A DNA stretch of 64,000 nucleotides from Sphaerospermopsis kisseleviana NIES-73 (GCF_002368075.1 NZ_AP018314.1:4317819-4381818), one strand, 5' to 3'; counted from the stretch's first letter, positions 19,401 to 30,700 are shown. Notes: generated by a model not told the origin, from the sequence alone. Numbers and translations: made by a program.

Positions 19401-21186
19401 CAGAATCTTCTAACATCAACTCAATTCGTTCTTGGGGATAGTTGGGATCAATGGGTACATAAGCACCACCAGCTTTCAGAATCCCTAAAATACCAACAAT
19501 CATTTCCAAAGAACGTTCCACAGAAATACCGATTAAGGTATCTGGTTGTATTGGGTAATTTTCAATTAAGTAATTAGCTAGTTGGTTTGCTTTTGCATTT
19601 AACTGTTGATAAGTTAGATTTTCAGATGCAAAAACTACAGCTAAATTATTAGGATTCTTAATAACTTGCTGTTCAAATAAGTCAACAAGAGTTTTATTTT
19701 GAGGATATTCTGTTTGTGTTTGATTCCATGTTTTTAGTTGCTGAATTTCATCTTCAGTCAGCAAAGATAGAGTATTAATTGATTGATGGGGATGATCAAT
19801 AATTTGCTGTACCAGAACCTCAAAATGGCGCATCATTCTTTGAATAGTTGTCTCTGCAAACAAATCCGTTGCATATTCCCATTCTCCAGTTAAACCTTGG
19901 GGAGTTTCCCGGAAAATTAAGGATAAATCAAAGAATGTTGTGGTGTTTTCCCACTCAAAGCGGGTGAGAGTTAAACCAGGAATTAAAAGTGTTTCGGGAG
20001 TTCCACTTTGTAAACCAAAAGCGACTTGAAATAGGGGATGATGAGCAAGCGATCGCTCTAATCCTAATTCATCAACTAATTTTTCAAATGGTAAATCTTG
20101 ATGATCATAAGCATCTAAAGTTACTTGTTTTACCCGTTGCAGTAATTCTATAAAAGTAGGATTTCCTTGTAAGTTGGTACGCAAAGCTAAAGTATTGACA
20201 AAAAAGCCAATTAAGGGTTCTATTTCTTTGCGGTTACGATTGGCGATCGCAGAACCAACTACAATATCATTTTGACCACTATAACGAGACAATAACAGCG
20301 CGAATACTGCCAGCAAAGTCATAAACAAAGTAGTTCCTGACTCCTGACTTAACCGCTTTAATTTTTGTGTTAAATCTAAATTAATTTGGATAAATTCACT
20401 ACGTCCGCGAAAACTTTGGACTGATGGACGGGGATGATCTGTAGGTAGTTCTAATAATGGGTTAATTTCTGCTAATTGTTGTTGCCAATAATTGAGTTGT
20501 TTATTTAAAGTTTCTCCTTGTAAATATGATCTTTGCCAGTGAGCAAAATCAGCATATTGTAAAGATAATGGTGATAAAGGATAAGATTGTCCATTACAAA
20601 AAGCGGTGTAAAGAGTGAATAATTCTTTGCGGAAAATATCCATTGACCAACCATCGCAAACTATGTGATGAATGACCAATAACAGCAGATGAGATTGATC
20701 AGCTAGTTTTAGTAATTTTACTCGCAATAAAGGAGCTTTTGATAAATCAAATGGCTGTTGTAATTCTGCTGTTGCTAAATGTTGCGCTTTGCTTAACTGA
20801 TCTTTTTCTGGTATTTGTCGCCAGTCTAGAACTTCTATTTTTAATTCAGGTTGGCTGTGAATTACCTGTATGGGTGATTCATTAACAACAGAGAAGCTAG
20901 TGCGTAAGATTTCATGGCGTTGGATAATTTCTAAAATAGCTTTTTCTAAGGCATTAATATTTAAAATACCGCTAATTTGCCAGAAAAATGGCACGTTATA
21001 AACACCATTTTCTCCTTCTAGTTGGTCAATAAACCACAGTCTTTGTTGAGCAAAGGAGAGGGGAAGGGGTTTTTCCCGTGATACTGGTTCGAGGAGTGGG
21101 GTTTGTTGTTGCTTTTTGAGTTTTTGTAAAACTAATGCTCGTTTTTCTGGTGATAATTTTTCAAGTTGTTTTAGTAAGTCGCTCAT
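13423..21186 (-). CDS. aptC: Anabaenopeptin-type NRPS AptC, C-A(Hty/Hph)-PCP-C-A(Ala)-NMT-PCP
   Basis: This is a 2587-residue two-module synthetase. Module 1: C (HHIVCDG near 175), A (A3 motif near 665, pocket read as DLGFTGCVTK, the code I know for homotyrosine), PCP (GGNSLLATQ, near 1050). Module 2: C (HHIISDG near 1244), A (A3 near 1727, pocket DLFNNALTYK, the cyanobacterial Ala code), an N-methyltransferase inserted before A9 (about 2040-2420, SAM motif VWEIGCGTG near 2095) and PCP (GGHSLLATQ near 2525). This matches AptC, which adds Hty and N-methyl-Ala. It is followed by aptD with a 4-bp overlap. Two short repeat insertions sit in frame, near 15154-15186 and 19243-19282. The architecture is intact. 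Confidence 0.93.
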   Translation of the reverse strand: MSDLLKQLEKLSPEKRALVLQKLKKQQQTPLLEPVSREKPLPLSFAQQRLWFIDQLEGENGVYNVPFFWQISGILNINALEKAILEIIQRHEILRTSFSVVNESPIQVIHSQPELKIEVLDWRQIPEKDQLSKAQHLATAELQQPFDLSKAPLLRVKLLKLADQSHLLLLVIHHIVCDGWSMDIFRKELFTLYTAFCNGQSYPLSPLSLQYADFAHWQRSYLQGETLNKQLNYWQQQLAEINPLLELPTDHPRPSVQSFRGRSEFIQINLDLTQKLKRLSQESGTTLFMTLLAVFALLLSRYSGQNDIVVGSAIANRNRKEIEPLIGFFVNTLALRTNLQGNPTFIELLQRVKQVTLDAYDHQDLPFEKLVDELGLERSLAHHPLFQVAFGLQSGTPETLLIPGLTLTRFEWENTTTFFDLSLIFRETPQGLTGEWEYATDLFAETTIQRMMRHFEVLVQQIIDHPHQSINTLSLLTEDEIQQLKTWNQTQTEYPQNKTLVDLFEQQVIKNPNNLAVVFASENLTYQQLNAKANQLANYLIENYPIQPDTLIGISVERSLEMIVGILGILKAGGAYVPIDPNYPQERIELMLEDSGVSVLLTQSCLVDKLPLDSLQNPVEVVYLDAERDQYPSLNVNCQLSTPRLCSVTTVNYNNLAYVIYTSGSTGKPKGVMIEHQAIVNLALAWGESFQVQNHSRLLQFGSFSFDLSIGEIATALSAGACLYLAHKDTLLPGKSLVDFLTKHKITHGFLSPSALSVLPKVSFPDLQCLTVGGEACSAELVSQWGTEQHLYNCYGPTESTVTAAIYLCQPNSQINSKKPPIGKPLPNIRIYILDANNQLLPPGIPGELCIAGIGLARGYLHRPDLTATKFIDINLFGKSERIYKTGDLAKWNNEGYLEYLGRIDEQVKLRGFRIELGEIESLLLQHPSVKEAVVILYETDNNPRLIAYVTESEKTAGLAFKGVIEVREYLKNRLPNYMIPSQIMVLENLPLTANGKINRRALPAPNTATAADLEIPVTPTEELLASLWQSLLKVNSVGRSDNFFELGGNSLLATQLVARTRDIFRVEVPVRKIFEQSILSELAREIDKASASVALPPISPQLENEPKTLSFAQSRLWFIAQLEATGTSSTYNMPFAYELNGKLNVEALTQSLTYLLQRHTSLRSYFPALEGEPQVVVRSIEDIEVLAIANLQELDPHTQAEILQKLADNHAQEPFDLNTGPLFKAKLVQLSPQKNVLLINMHHIISDGWSMGVFKREWEKAYTAFAVGSTPNLSPLPIQYSDYAAWQRNWLQGETLASQENYWKQQLGDAPRLLELPTDHPRPAQQSYQGGREEYCLSQELTQKLKNLSQEQGVSLFMTLLTAFNILLSRYSRQEDLCVGSAIANRTHSHTEGLIGFFVNTLVLRSKIKPEQGFINLLQQTRQTCLDAYAHQDIPFDYLVEKLQPERSLSHNPLFQVMMVLQNAAGAGVNVSLPGLDIQYLEQSFPFAKFDILLDLCERDEQLNCMWEYATDLFEASTIRRMAGHFEVLLTAITQNPQQPIYQLPITTSAEVQQLLIWNQTDTDYPQNQTLVTLFEQQVAKTPDQIAVVFADQSLSYQELNQKANQLAHHLLQLKSISDNPLMAICIDRSLEMLIGIFAILKAGGAYVPIDPSYPQERIHLMLEDSNAAVLLTTKSLKKQLPLEKLKNTAQVVFLDEQTWTQQPTNNPHPISINNDLAYIIYTSGSTGRPKGVAIAHSSPVAFVKWAHSVFSAEQLAGVLASTSICFDLSIFEIFVPLTQGGSVILVENALYIEQARQSPVPITLINTVPSAAAELLNMNAIPASVQVINLAGEPLKNSLVQALYQNTSVREVYNLYGPSEDTTYSTFTKVAKNAQHEPTIGQAIANTRIYILDKYNQPLPPGIPGELCIAGAGLAQRYLHRPETTAEKFLNVELFGKTERIYKTGDLARWLPDGNLQYLGRIDYQIKLRGFRIELGEIEASLLKHSKIQEAVVLVREDSEHDSYGALRYQHLVAYVVPTTEGDHINQSEQIKLWEQVFNDSYTQQPNPTDDPTLNLAGWKDSYTGKPIPQSAMQEWRDITVEQILELAPKRVWEIGCGTGMLLFKVASHCQHYLGTDFSSSGLQYIEQYLKQQSLQNKVTLKQSAANQFEGIESNTYDLVIINSVIQYFPSLDYLLSVIEGAIKTVSNQGKIFMGDVRNLHLLEAFHTAVEFYRAPDKLSIQDLRQQIQKSICNEGELLIDPDFFIALKQKFPRISHVKVQLKRGYSHTEMSRFRYDVVLYLDQTETSVTETQCLDWQEQQLNIKTIERILTTERPDLLSIKYIPNARLTSEMALLEKITQIDGQVSDLKAVIAQVKSGIEPEAFLDLTQDLPYTPFIQYTSTSFAYYDVIFQRNIPGKEQIPRFNQSKNWRQKPWQHYANQPLQYRTNQVDPALLEEWRYFLGKNLPDYMIPSHFVVLEKLPLTPNGKVDRKALPAPGKTVVATNIELPITETEKLLAQLWAKLLKYEVIARQDNFFNLGGHSLLATQLCYRIRDTFKVELPLRQVFESPTIIDLANYIDSCIWVNSTTTDIQPLNSDEEEIEL

Positions 21187-21230
21187 AATATTTTTGTTTA
21201 GTTTTTTTTGTTAAAGGTTATTTTTTATCG

Positions 21231-21254
21231 TTCGCGTAGCGTGCCGTAAGGCAT
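21231..21254. repeat. Small dispersed repeat in the aptB-aptC spacer
   Basis: This second copy of the ttcgcgtagcgtgccgta element lies in the 159-bp gap between aptC (start 21186) and aptB (stop 21346). No terminator-like T-run is evident, so the two genes are probably still one operon. Confidence 0.65.
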
Positions 21255-21345
21255 ACCATAGAGGCACAGAGAACACAGAGATTAAGAGGGGTAATATTTC
21301 ATTAATTCATGATGATTTTTCTATCAAAATATGGGTGGAAAATCT

Positions 21346-24300
21346 TTATGAAAGTAATTGTTGTATTACCTCCTCTTCTGATAATTGATCTACCTCTGCT
21401 AAAATCCTGGCTAGTTCATCGTTTTCTGCTTGCTTAATTTGTTGTTCAGTAACTTTTTGAGCAAGTTCGCCAATGGTGGGATTTTCAAATAAGTAACGCA
21501 AAGGAAAGTCAAGAGAAAAGACTTCTCTTAAACGAGAAATTGCTTGAGTAGCTAGTAAGGAATGTCCTCCTAATTCAAAGAAGTTATCATGAATTCCTAC
21601 TTGTTTTAATTTCAGAACTTCCTGCCAAATATCTGCTAATTCTTGTTCCGTATCGGTGCTAGGTGGAACAAAATCAATTTCTAAATTTCTTTGTGTATGA
21701 TCGGGAATTGGCAAAGCACGACGATTGATTTTACCATTAGGAGTTAAGGGTAAATTCTCTAAAAATACAAAAGCAGCAGGAATCATGTAATCTGGCAGCT
21801 TTGATTTGAGGAAGTTTCTCAAGCTGCTGGGAGTTGGTACATTATCCTGTGCTACCAAATAAGCTACTAATAATTTCTTACCTGGTTCATCTTCCCGCGC
21901 CATTACTACAACTTGTTGAATGTCAGGATGTTGATTTAAAACTGCTTCTATTTCTGCTAATTCAATTCTAAAACCACGCAGTTTTACCTGTGTATCAATT
22001 CGTCCAATAAATTCTATATTCCCATCAGGTAAACGCCGAACTAAATCTCCAGTTTTATATAGGGTATCTCCTGCAATAAAAGGATTAGAAATAAATCTTT
22101 CTCTGGTTAATTTGGGTTGATTTAAGTAACCTCTAGCAACACTCGCACCACCTATATATAGTTCACCCAGAACACCAATAGGAACTCTATGTAAATGAGT
22201 ATCTAATATATAAACTGTTCTGTCTCCAATGGGTTTACCAATGGGAATAGATTTGAAATTTTCAGCTATTTTTTGAGGAATGGGATAACAACAGGTAAAT
22301 ACTGTGCATTCTGAAGGACCATAAGCATGAATAATTTGGGTTTTTGGTAATAGTTGTAAAGCGCGACAAACATGAGATACAGAAACTGCTTCTCCCCCTG
22401 TTAACAGTTGTTTAATTCCTGATAAACCTTGTGGCATTGTATCAATCATGAAATTGAATAATGCGGTAGTCAGAAACAAAGTATTAACTTTTTGTTCTTG
22501 AATAATTTGGGTTAATTTTTCTGCTGTAGGAATTTTTTCTGGATAAATTACACAACGTCCACCATAAAGCAATGGTGTCCACATTTCTAGGGTAAGTCCA
22601 TCCCAAGAAATTGATGAATGTTGTAGCCAAATCTGGTTTTCATCAAGGTGAATATAATCAACCCCAAACATAAAACCTATAAAGCTACGATGGGGAACTT
22701 CTGTTCCTTTTGGTGTTCCTGTTGAACCTGATGTATAAATGATATAAGCTAAATTTTCTGGAGTAACTTCACAGGGTAAATTATCTGCTGAATATTGGGC
22801 GATAATTTCCCTATCTGTATCAAGATTCACCACTGTTTGATTATTAAGTGGAAGTTTATTTTCTAAATGAGTTTGTGTTAGTAAGATGGGTGTTTGTACA
22901 TCTTCCAGCATTAAAGCTAGTCTTTCTGTAGGATAAGCTGGATCTAAAGGTATATAAGCACCTCCAGCTTTGAGAATGGCAAGTATTCCGATTACCATTT
23001 CTAAGGAACGCTCAACACAAATTCCTACCCTAGTTTCTGGTTTAACTCCTAATGATTTTAAATGATGGGCTAATTGATTAGCACGGTTATTTAATTCTCG
23101 ATAAGTTAAATGTTCTTGTTTATAAACAACTGCAATATTATCAGGTGTTTTTTCAACCTGTTCTTCAAATAAAACATGAACACATTGATAATTAATATTT
23201 TCTTGATTTTGATGATTCTCTAGATGATTTTCTAAAATTATTAATTCTTGTTCTTCTGCTGCACTGAGTAAAGATATTTGTGAAATATTTTGTTGTAAGT
23301 TTTCTGCAAACCTTGTTAGCAATGTTTGGAAATGTCCAATCATGCGGACTAATGTTGTTTCATCAAAGGATCTAGTATCATAAACAAATCTACCTCCTAA
23401 ATGTGAACCAGGGTTAATGACTATTGTTAATGGGTAGTTTGTTCTTTCAAAACAACTCAGATGACTAATATCTAAGGTTTTTTCCTTGTCTTGTTTACTG
23501 GAATCTACGGGATAATTTTCAAAGACTAACAGACTTTCAAATAATGGCATCCCTGGGAGAATATCACTTACTTTTTGAATTTCTGCCAGGGGGAAATAAC
23601 TATATTGTTCTTGTTCTATTGCTTGAGTTTGTAATTCTTGCAGCCAAGATAATATTTGTTTTTGATGATCAATTTTTACCCGGGTGGGAATGGTGTTAAT
23701 TAATAATCCCACCATTGATTCTATGTTGTCTATTACAGGTTGACGACCGGATACAGTTGCTCCAAAAACTACATCTTTTTCGCCACTGTTTATAGTGAGC
23801 GAAGTCGAACTATAGCAGGAAATTAATAAACCCCATGCTCCCTGTACTAAATTATTTAATGTTAAATGATGTTGTCGTGCTGCATTTTGCAATTTTTCAG
23901 TTACCGTTTGAGATAATTGAAAACGTTTTTCTTGATATATTCCTTTGCTTCTGTTCCCTGTTAAGAGTTCCCTGTTCCCTATTAAGGTAGGTGTTTCAAA
24001 ACCTGTTAATGTTTGTTGCCAAAATTGTTTAGCTTTTTCAAGATCCTGTTGTTGTAACCATTCAATATATTCTTTATAAGGTCGAACTGGTGACAATCTT
24101 AAATATTCACCCCGTTGATTTGCTTCATAAAAAGCTAAAACTTCTTTGATGATAATTTGCATTGACCAACCATCAAATAATATATGGTGATGACTCCAAA
24201 TAAATTGATAGGTGTTCTCAGTTAATTTAATGATGGTAAACCGCATTAAAGGAGCTTGATTGAGGTCAAATCGCTTATGGCGATCGCTCTTTAGTAACTC

Positions 24301-24609
24301 CTCTAAATGCTGTTTTTGTTCATCAGTTGTTAAATGTCGCCAATCTAATTTTTCCCAGGGAAGATCCACTTGCTTACTCACCATTTGCAAGGGTTTTTCT
24401 ATTTCTTCCCAAAAGAAAGAACTGCGTAATATTGAATGTCTGGCTACAACCTGTTCCCAAGCTTTTTGGAATGCAGCAAAATTCAATTCCCCAGAAAGTA
24501 TACAAAGTAACTGCTCAAAATAAACTTCTGATTCTGGTGCATAAAGGGTATGAAACAACATCCCTTGTTGCATGGGTGAAAGTTCATAAAGGTCTTCGAT
24601 ACTTTGCAT
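21346..24609 (-). CDS. aptB: Anabaenopeptin-type NRPS AptB, C-A-PCP
   Basis: This 1087-residue single-module protein has a C domain (about 5-440) of the type that follows an epimerase, starting YELSPMQQGMLFHTLY with HHHILFDGWS near residue 145. The A domain (about 470-975) has A3 YTSGSTGTPKG near 631. The PCP has GGHSLLATQ near 1015, followed by an acidic tail that may be a docking region. The pocket read by eye is D-G-L-F-L-G-A-V-F-K, closest to Val/Ile codes. In anabaenopeptin pathways AptB adds a branched residue, often Val, after D-Lys, which agrees with the preceding E domain in AptA. The gene is complete. Confidence 0.9.
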   Translation of the reverse strand: MQSIEDLYELSPMQQGMLFHTLYAPESEVYFEQLLCILSGELNFAAFQKAWEQVVARHSILRSSFFWEEIEKPLQMVSKQVDLPWEKLDWRHLTTDEQKQHLEELLKSDRHKRFDLNQAPLMRFTIIKLTENTYQFIWSHHHILFDGWSMQIIIKEVLAFYEANQRGEYLRLSPVRPYKEYIEWLQQQDLEKAKQFWQQTLTGFETPTLIGNRELLTGNRSKGIYQEKRFQLSQTVTEKLQNAARQHHLTLNNLVQGAWGLLISCYSSTSLTINSGEKDVVFGATVSGRQPVIDNIESMVGLLINTIPTRVKIDHQKQILSWLQELQTQAIEQEQYSYFPLAEIQKVSDILPGMPLFESLLVFENYPVDSSKQDKEKTLDISHLSCFERTNYPLTIVINPGSHLGGRFVYDTRSFDETTLVRMIGHFQTLLTRFAENLQQNISQISLLSAAEEQELIILENHLENHQNQENINYQCVHVLFEEQVEKTPDNIAVVYKQEHLTYRELNNRANQLAHHLKSLGVKPETRVGICVERSLEMVIGILAILKAGGAYIPLDPAYPTERLALMLEDVQTPILLTQTHLENKLPLNNQTVVNLDTDREIIAQYSADNLPCEVTPENLAYIIYTSGSTGTPKGTEVPHRSFIGFMFGVDYIHLDENQIWLQHSSISWDGLTLEMWTPLLYGGRCVIYPEKIPTAEKLTQIIQEQKVNTLFLTTALFNFMIDTMPQGLSGIKQLLTGGEAVSVSHVCRALQLLPKTQIIHAYGPSECTVFTCCYPIPQKIAENFKSIPIGKPIGDRTVYILDTHLHRVPIGVLGELYIGGASVARGYLNQPKLTRERFISNPFIAGDTLYKTGDLVRRLPDGNIEFIGRIDTQVKLRGFRIELAEIEAVLNQHPDIQQVVVMAREDEPGKKLLVAYLVAQDNVPTPSSLRNFLKSKLPDYMIPAAFVFLENLPLTPNGKINRRALPIPDHTQRNLEIDFVPPSTDTEQELADIWQEVLKLKQVGIHDNFFELGGHSLLATQAISRLREVFSLDFPLRYLFENPTIGELAQKVTEQQIKQAENDELARILAEVDQLSEEEVIQQLLS

Positions 24610-24644
24610 ACATTTCCTCTGAGTTGGTGATTGGGGACTGGGGA

Positions 24645-24663
24645 CACTTCGACAAGCTCAGTG
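24645..24663. repeat. Palindromic small dispersed repeat (cacttcgacaagctcagtg)
   Basis: A 19-bp element in the aptA-aptB gap, flanked by ggggactgggga repeats. It belongs to the same family as the gagcgaagtcgaa palindromes found in frame inside the NRPS genes. Confidence 0.65.
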
Positions 24664-24699
24664 CATCGCTGGGGACTGGGGACTTGGAAAGAATTAACC

Positions 24700-24727
24700 A
24701 ATTACCAATTACCCATTACCCATTACC
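24700..24727. repeat. Heptanucleotide tandem repeat (aattacc/cattacc)x4
   Basis: Two aattacc units are followed by two cattacc units directly after the aptA stop on the transcribed strand. A matching array lies at 58674-58701. Confidence 0.8.
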
Positions 24728-24730
24728 TAT

Positions 24731-27700
24731 TTATTTCTTCTTGTTGAGTTTGGCTAGGAATTTATCTAGCTGTTTTTGATTGAGTTTAGCTGCTGAAAAG
24801 TCAGATGGGGTATAGCTTTGCTCGTCTTTTGATTGACAGTGATCTATGAGGTTTGTTAATGCTTCCATGAATCCTGAAGCTAACCTTTCAATAGTGTCTC
24901 GCTTGTGAATTTTATCACTATACGCCCAAGTCATTTCTAGTTTTCCAGCCCGAATAAAACCGCTAATTCCTAATAGGTGACTACGACGATTTAATCCACT
25001 TTGTTCTGATTTAAATTCTTTAGCCTCACCTAAAACTGATGACGCTTTCAGCACTTGATCAAATTGTCCTAAGTAGTTAAAACTAACTTGCGCTGATGGG
25101 AAGGAAGCTAATTTTTCAAGGATGCTGGTGTCTGTGTTTAAATATCGCAATACACCATAACCTATCCCCCGGTTGGGAATGCTTCGCAGTTGTTCTTTGA
25201 CTGATTTTAACGCTTCCCCTGGTTGGTTTTCTTTAATTGCTAAACCCACAGGGAATAATGTTGTAAACCAACCTACAGTTCTTGAAAGGTCTACATCTTC
25301 AAATAAGTCTTCCCTTCCATGTCCTTCTAAATCAATTAGTAAAGAATTTTCTCCTGTCCATTGGGCAAAACTCTGTACTAAAGCTGTCAATAAAACATCA
25401 TTAATTTGGGTATTGTAAGCAGCAGGTACATCTTGTAACAGGGCGCGGGTTTGTTCTTCATTTAACGCCAGTGATACAGATGTAGTTGAGGCTACGGTGT
25501 TATTTTCTGCAACCGCAGGCTTGTACTGAGCGGAGTCGAAGTAATAGTCTATTGGTAAAGGTTTGGTGGAAATATTAGATTGATTTACCCAGTAATCTAA
25601 CTCTTTCACAGCTTGGGTTTGAGCATATTCTGTTAAGCGATCGCTCCAATATTTCCAAGATGTTGTTTTCTCTGGTAATTTTATCATCTGACCCCGGATC
25701 ACTTGTTGGTAAGCTGTGGCTAAATCTTCCAATAAAATCCTCCAAGACACACCATCAACAGCTAAGTGATGAATGACGACGAGTAAACAACTGGGTTGAT
25801 TTTTACCTAATTGAAATAATGCAAATTTGGCAATTTTTCCTGTTGCTAAATCCAAACTAGCTTGTAATTCTGGATCTTTAGTTTTTATCGCTGTTTCCTG
25901 TTCTGCTGCTGACAGGTGCGATAAATCAAAAATGCTTAATGGTACAGTTTCTTGGACATCGGTGTGGATTTGTTGCCAGTTTTCTCCTTCCTGGACAAAT
26001 TGCAACCTCAAAGCATCATGTTGTCCCAAAAGTTTTTGTACCACTTCCTGCAATAATTCAGGTTGCAAATCAGCAGGAACTTCTAACAATGCTGACTGGT
26101 TAAAGTAATTGATTTCTGGTAATTTCTGCTCAAAAAACCATTTTTGAATCGGTGTTAACCCAACTTTACCAGTGACTAAACCTTGTTCGGCGTTGATTTG
26201 GCGAGTCATACCCGCTACAGTCGCTAACTCCCCAATGGTTTGATACCTAAATAACTGTTTAGCGGCAATTTGAATACCCGCCTGATTCGCTTTAGAAACT
26301 AGCTGAATACTGAGAATTGAATCTCCACCCAATTCAAAATAATTATCGTGAATGCCAACATTTTCTATTCTCAGCACTTCTGACCAAATCGCCACTAATT
26401 TCTCTTCTATTAATGTGCGTGGTGCTGCAAATTTATCTTCATCACTGCGAGAAAAATCCGGTGTTGGTAAAGCCAGATAATCTACCTTTTGGTTAGAGGT
26501 CATGGGTATGCTATCTAACACCATGAACGCAGCCGGGATCATGTAATTCGGTAATTTCTGTTTAAGAAACTGGCGCAGTTCGTCAATTGTTGGTTGTGGT
26601 GCTTGGGGTACGAAATAAGCCACCAATCGCTTTTGTCCAGTAATTTCTTGATGGGCAATAACAACCGCTTGGGATACTTGGGGATGTTGTCTTAATACTG
26701 TCTCAATTTCTCCCAACTCAATGCGGAAACCGCGAATTTTTACCTGATTATCAACTCGTCCCAGGTATTCTAAATTGCCATCTCTTCTAAATCTGACTAA
26801 ATCCCCAGTTTTATATAATCTGTTATTCCCTTCTGCCTCCTGCCCCCTGCTTCCTGCCTTCTCAATAAATTTCTCTGCTGTGAGTTCAGGACGTTGCCAA
26901 TATCCCCTAGCTAGTCCTGCTCCCCCAATGTGTAATTCTCCTGGAACTCCTATAGGTACAGGTTGCTGATATTGATCTAAAACGTAAACTTGGGCATTAC
27001 TAATGGGTTTACCAATGCTCACAGAAGTCGTGCGGTGAGCGAAGTCGAACCGATTTTCCGGGGTGAGGCGTTCTAAGGTAGTTACTACCGTTGCTTCTGT
27101 TGGTCCGTAGCTGTTAAATAATTGGGGTGCTGGGGAAAGATGGTCACTGAGCGAAGTCGAAGTGTGCGCTGTGCAATTATGCCAATGTTGCACTTTTTCT
27201 AGTTGTACTTCTTCACCACCAATAATTACAGTTCTCAAACTTCCAGGAATGGGTGAGTTTTGGGGTTGCAGTTCTGTTACTAATTGATGCCAGTATGCTG
27301 TGGGTAAGTCCAAAACTGTTAACTGCCATTTTTGACAACACCGCCAAAAATCATCGCTGGAGTTGAGCATTTCTTCAGTGCGTAACACTAAGGTTGCACC
27401 AACAGCAAGACAGGGGAAGATTTCTTCTATGGATGTATCGAAGCAAACAGAGGCAAATTGTAGAACCTTATCTTGAGCATTGATACCATACTCATCAATG
27501 GCAGTGGTGATAAAGTTCAACATTGAACGATGTTCAATCATTACCCCCTTGGGTTTACCCGTAGAACCAGAGGTATAGATAATATAAGCCAGGTTATTTA
27601 GCTGAACATCACTAACTGGGTTAGCTGTACTTTGGGTAGCGATTTTCGCCCAATCTGTATCTAAATAAATGGTTTGTCCGCTATAACCTGCCAGTTTTTC

Positions 27701-30700
27701 CTGGACGGTTCGACTTCCCTCACCGAAATATCTATTTTGTGTAAGTAAAATACCGAGTTGGGTATCTGTGATAATCTCCGCTATGCGTTCTTGGGGATAA
27801 GCAGGATCAATGGGAACGTAAGCACCACCAGCTTTGAGAATACCCAATAAACCAGCAATCATTTCTAGGGAACGATCAACACAAATACCTACCAAGGTTT
27901 CTGGTTTAACTCCTAAACTTTGCAGATAGTGGGCGATTTTGTTAGCGCGATCGCTCAATTCTCGGTAAGTTAATTTTTTACCATCCTGTTCTACAGCTAT
28001 GGCATCGGGTGTTAATTCTACTTGCAGTTCAAATAACTTATGGATACACTGACTCTGTGTATTTTCCCTCTCTGTTTGATTGCATTCCCCTAATAATTTT
28101 TGTTGTGATGCGGTAATTAGAGGTATTTGGCCAATTCGTTGCTCTGGCTTCGCTACCATCTCAATTAACACCTGTTCATACTGTTCTAGCATCGCTTCCA
28201 TGCTTTCAGCATCAAACAAGTCGCTGTTATATTCCAAATCCAGGGTAATTCCTTTTGCTCCCGTTTTCGCACCATGCTGGACGCTTTGTTCAAACCGGGG
28301 GATAACTAAGAAATCAAGATCAAACTTGGCAGATTTGTTACTAGCTGGTTCATGCAGGATGAAGTCAAAGCCGGGGAATTTTAAATAAGGCTTGGCAGAG
28401 TTATGGAAACTAAACATCACCTGAAACAGTGGATTATGACTAAGGTTGCGAACTGGTTTGACCGCTTCTACCACTTTATCAAAGGGTACATCTTCGTTAG
28501 CATAAGCTTCCATTGTCATTTGGCGCACCCGATCAAGTAATTCCCGCACTGTGGGATTTCCTGAAACGTCGGTGCGTAAAACCAAGTTGTTAACAACCAT
28601 ACCCATAATCTTTTCGATTTGGTGCATCCGACGATTAGCCACAGCAGAACCGATAAAAATATCATCTTGTCCAATGTAGCGATGCAACAGAATGATAAAA
28701 GCTTCCAGCATAGTCATAAACAAAGTTGCACCTTGTTGATGACTGAACACCCTCAGCGATTCGCACAACTCAACAGGTAATTCCATTCTAGCGTGTTCGC
28801 CATTATAGGTTTGTTCCTTGGGGCGTGGGCGATCATAAGGTAACTCTAATAATGGGGGAATCCCTGCTAACTTTTGTTGCCAATATAATAATTGGGCTTG
28901 AGCTTCTTTTGTTTTTGCCCATTCACGCTGCCAAGTAGCAAAATCTGCAAACTGATATTTTAATTCTGGTAGTGGAGAAGGTTTACCACTAGAAAAAGCC
29001 TCATACAGTGTTACTAATTCACTTAAAAAGACATTAAATGACCAGCCATCATGAGCCATGTGATGTTCTACATGGGTGAATATATAATCCTGATCGCTCA
29101 ACTGAAATACTGCCCATTGCACTATAGGTAGTTGAGTTAAGTCCAAGTGTGTGAGCAGTTCTGCCTCTACTAACTTTTGTGCTTCTATTTGTCGTTCAGG
29201 TTCAGGAATGTGCCGCAGATCAACGACTCTAAAAGCGGCTCCTGGATGTGGGTGAATTACTTGATACAGCCTACCATTCACCTCTTGATAAGTTGTACGG
29301 AAGATTTCATGCCGTCTGACAATCTCATCTAGAGAACGTTTTAGAGCTTCAAAATCCAGTTTGCCTCTAATGTCCATTGTGGCCTGGAATTGATAGGCGC
29401 TGTTTTCTGGTGCTAATTTATGGACAAAGTAAATCCGCTCTTGGGAAAAGGAAACTGGTACAAGTCCTTCATGGGCAATGTGTTGAATAATGGGGCGTTC
29501 CCATTGAATTTCTTCACCACCTTGGGTAATGAGTTCGGCTACAGCAGCTATGGTGGGGTTAGCAAATACTTGGACAAAAGATATATTGACTGAGAAAATT
29601 TCCCGCGCACGAGAAATCATTTGCGTCACAATCAGAGAATGACCACCCAAACAGAAAAAATTATCATTGACTCCTACTACATCTAGTCCTAATAACTGGG
29701 TCCAGAGAGTCGCTAACTGTTCTTCAATAGAGTTACGAGGTGCAACAAAAGCTTCTTCTAAATCGGGGCGTGTGCGAGCAGGAGCGGGCAAACTCCGACG
29801 ATCAACTTTACCATTGGGGGTCAAGGGTAAGGAGTCCAGCACCATCCAAGCGGCTGGAATCATGTAAGCAGGTAGCTTGTCTTCGAGGAAGCTTTTTAAG
29901 GTTGTGGCGGTAACTGGGGATTTTTGATCGGATACAACATAAGCAACCAATCGTTTATCACCAGGAACATCTTCCCGAACAATTACTACTGCTTGTTTTA
30001 TATCTGGGTGTTGACTTAAAGCTGCTTCAACTTCTCCTAGTTCAATCCGGAAACCGCGAATCTTGACTTGGTTATCAACTCGCCCCACAAACTCAATATT
30101 ACCATCTGGTAAATAACGCGCCAAATCCCCAGTTTTATACAATTTTGGATTTTGGATTTTAGATTTTGGATTATGAAACGGATGAGAAATAAATCTTTCT
30201 TCAGTTAATTCTGGACGGTTCAAGTAGCCTCGCGCTAAACCATCACCACCAATATAGATTTCCCCTGGAGTACCTACGGGAACAGGTTGTAGTTGCTCGT
30301 TTAGTATATATATTTGTGTATTAGATATGGGGCGACCAATGGGTAATGTTGTTGCGCCTTCTGGTACATCTTCTACTGGATAAAAACAGGAGTATGTTGT
30401 ACTTTCAGTCGGTCCATAAACGTGCAATAAATTCTGGGGTGCGCCATTTTTCAAAACTGCTCTAACTGTTTTCGGATCTACAGCTTCACCCCCAAATAAT
30501 AAGTATCGCAGGTCTTTAAATGCCTGGGGAACAATGTTAGCTAATTGATTAAATAAGGCAGTGGTTAAAAATAAGATGTTAATTTTTTGTTCACTGATGT
30601 AATCAGCAAAATACAAGGGTGAAAGGAGAACGTTTTGCGGTACACCGACTAAGGTAGCTCCATGTAATAGAGTTCCCCAAATTTCAAAGGTGGCTGCATC

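Noticed and set aside
24483-24701. Short minus-strand open frame covering the aptA-aptB gap
   Set aside because: It is built from dispersed repeats and the out-of-frame start of aptB.
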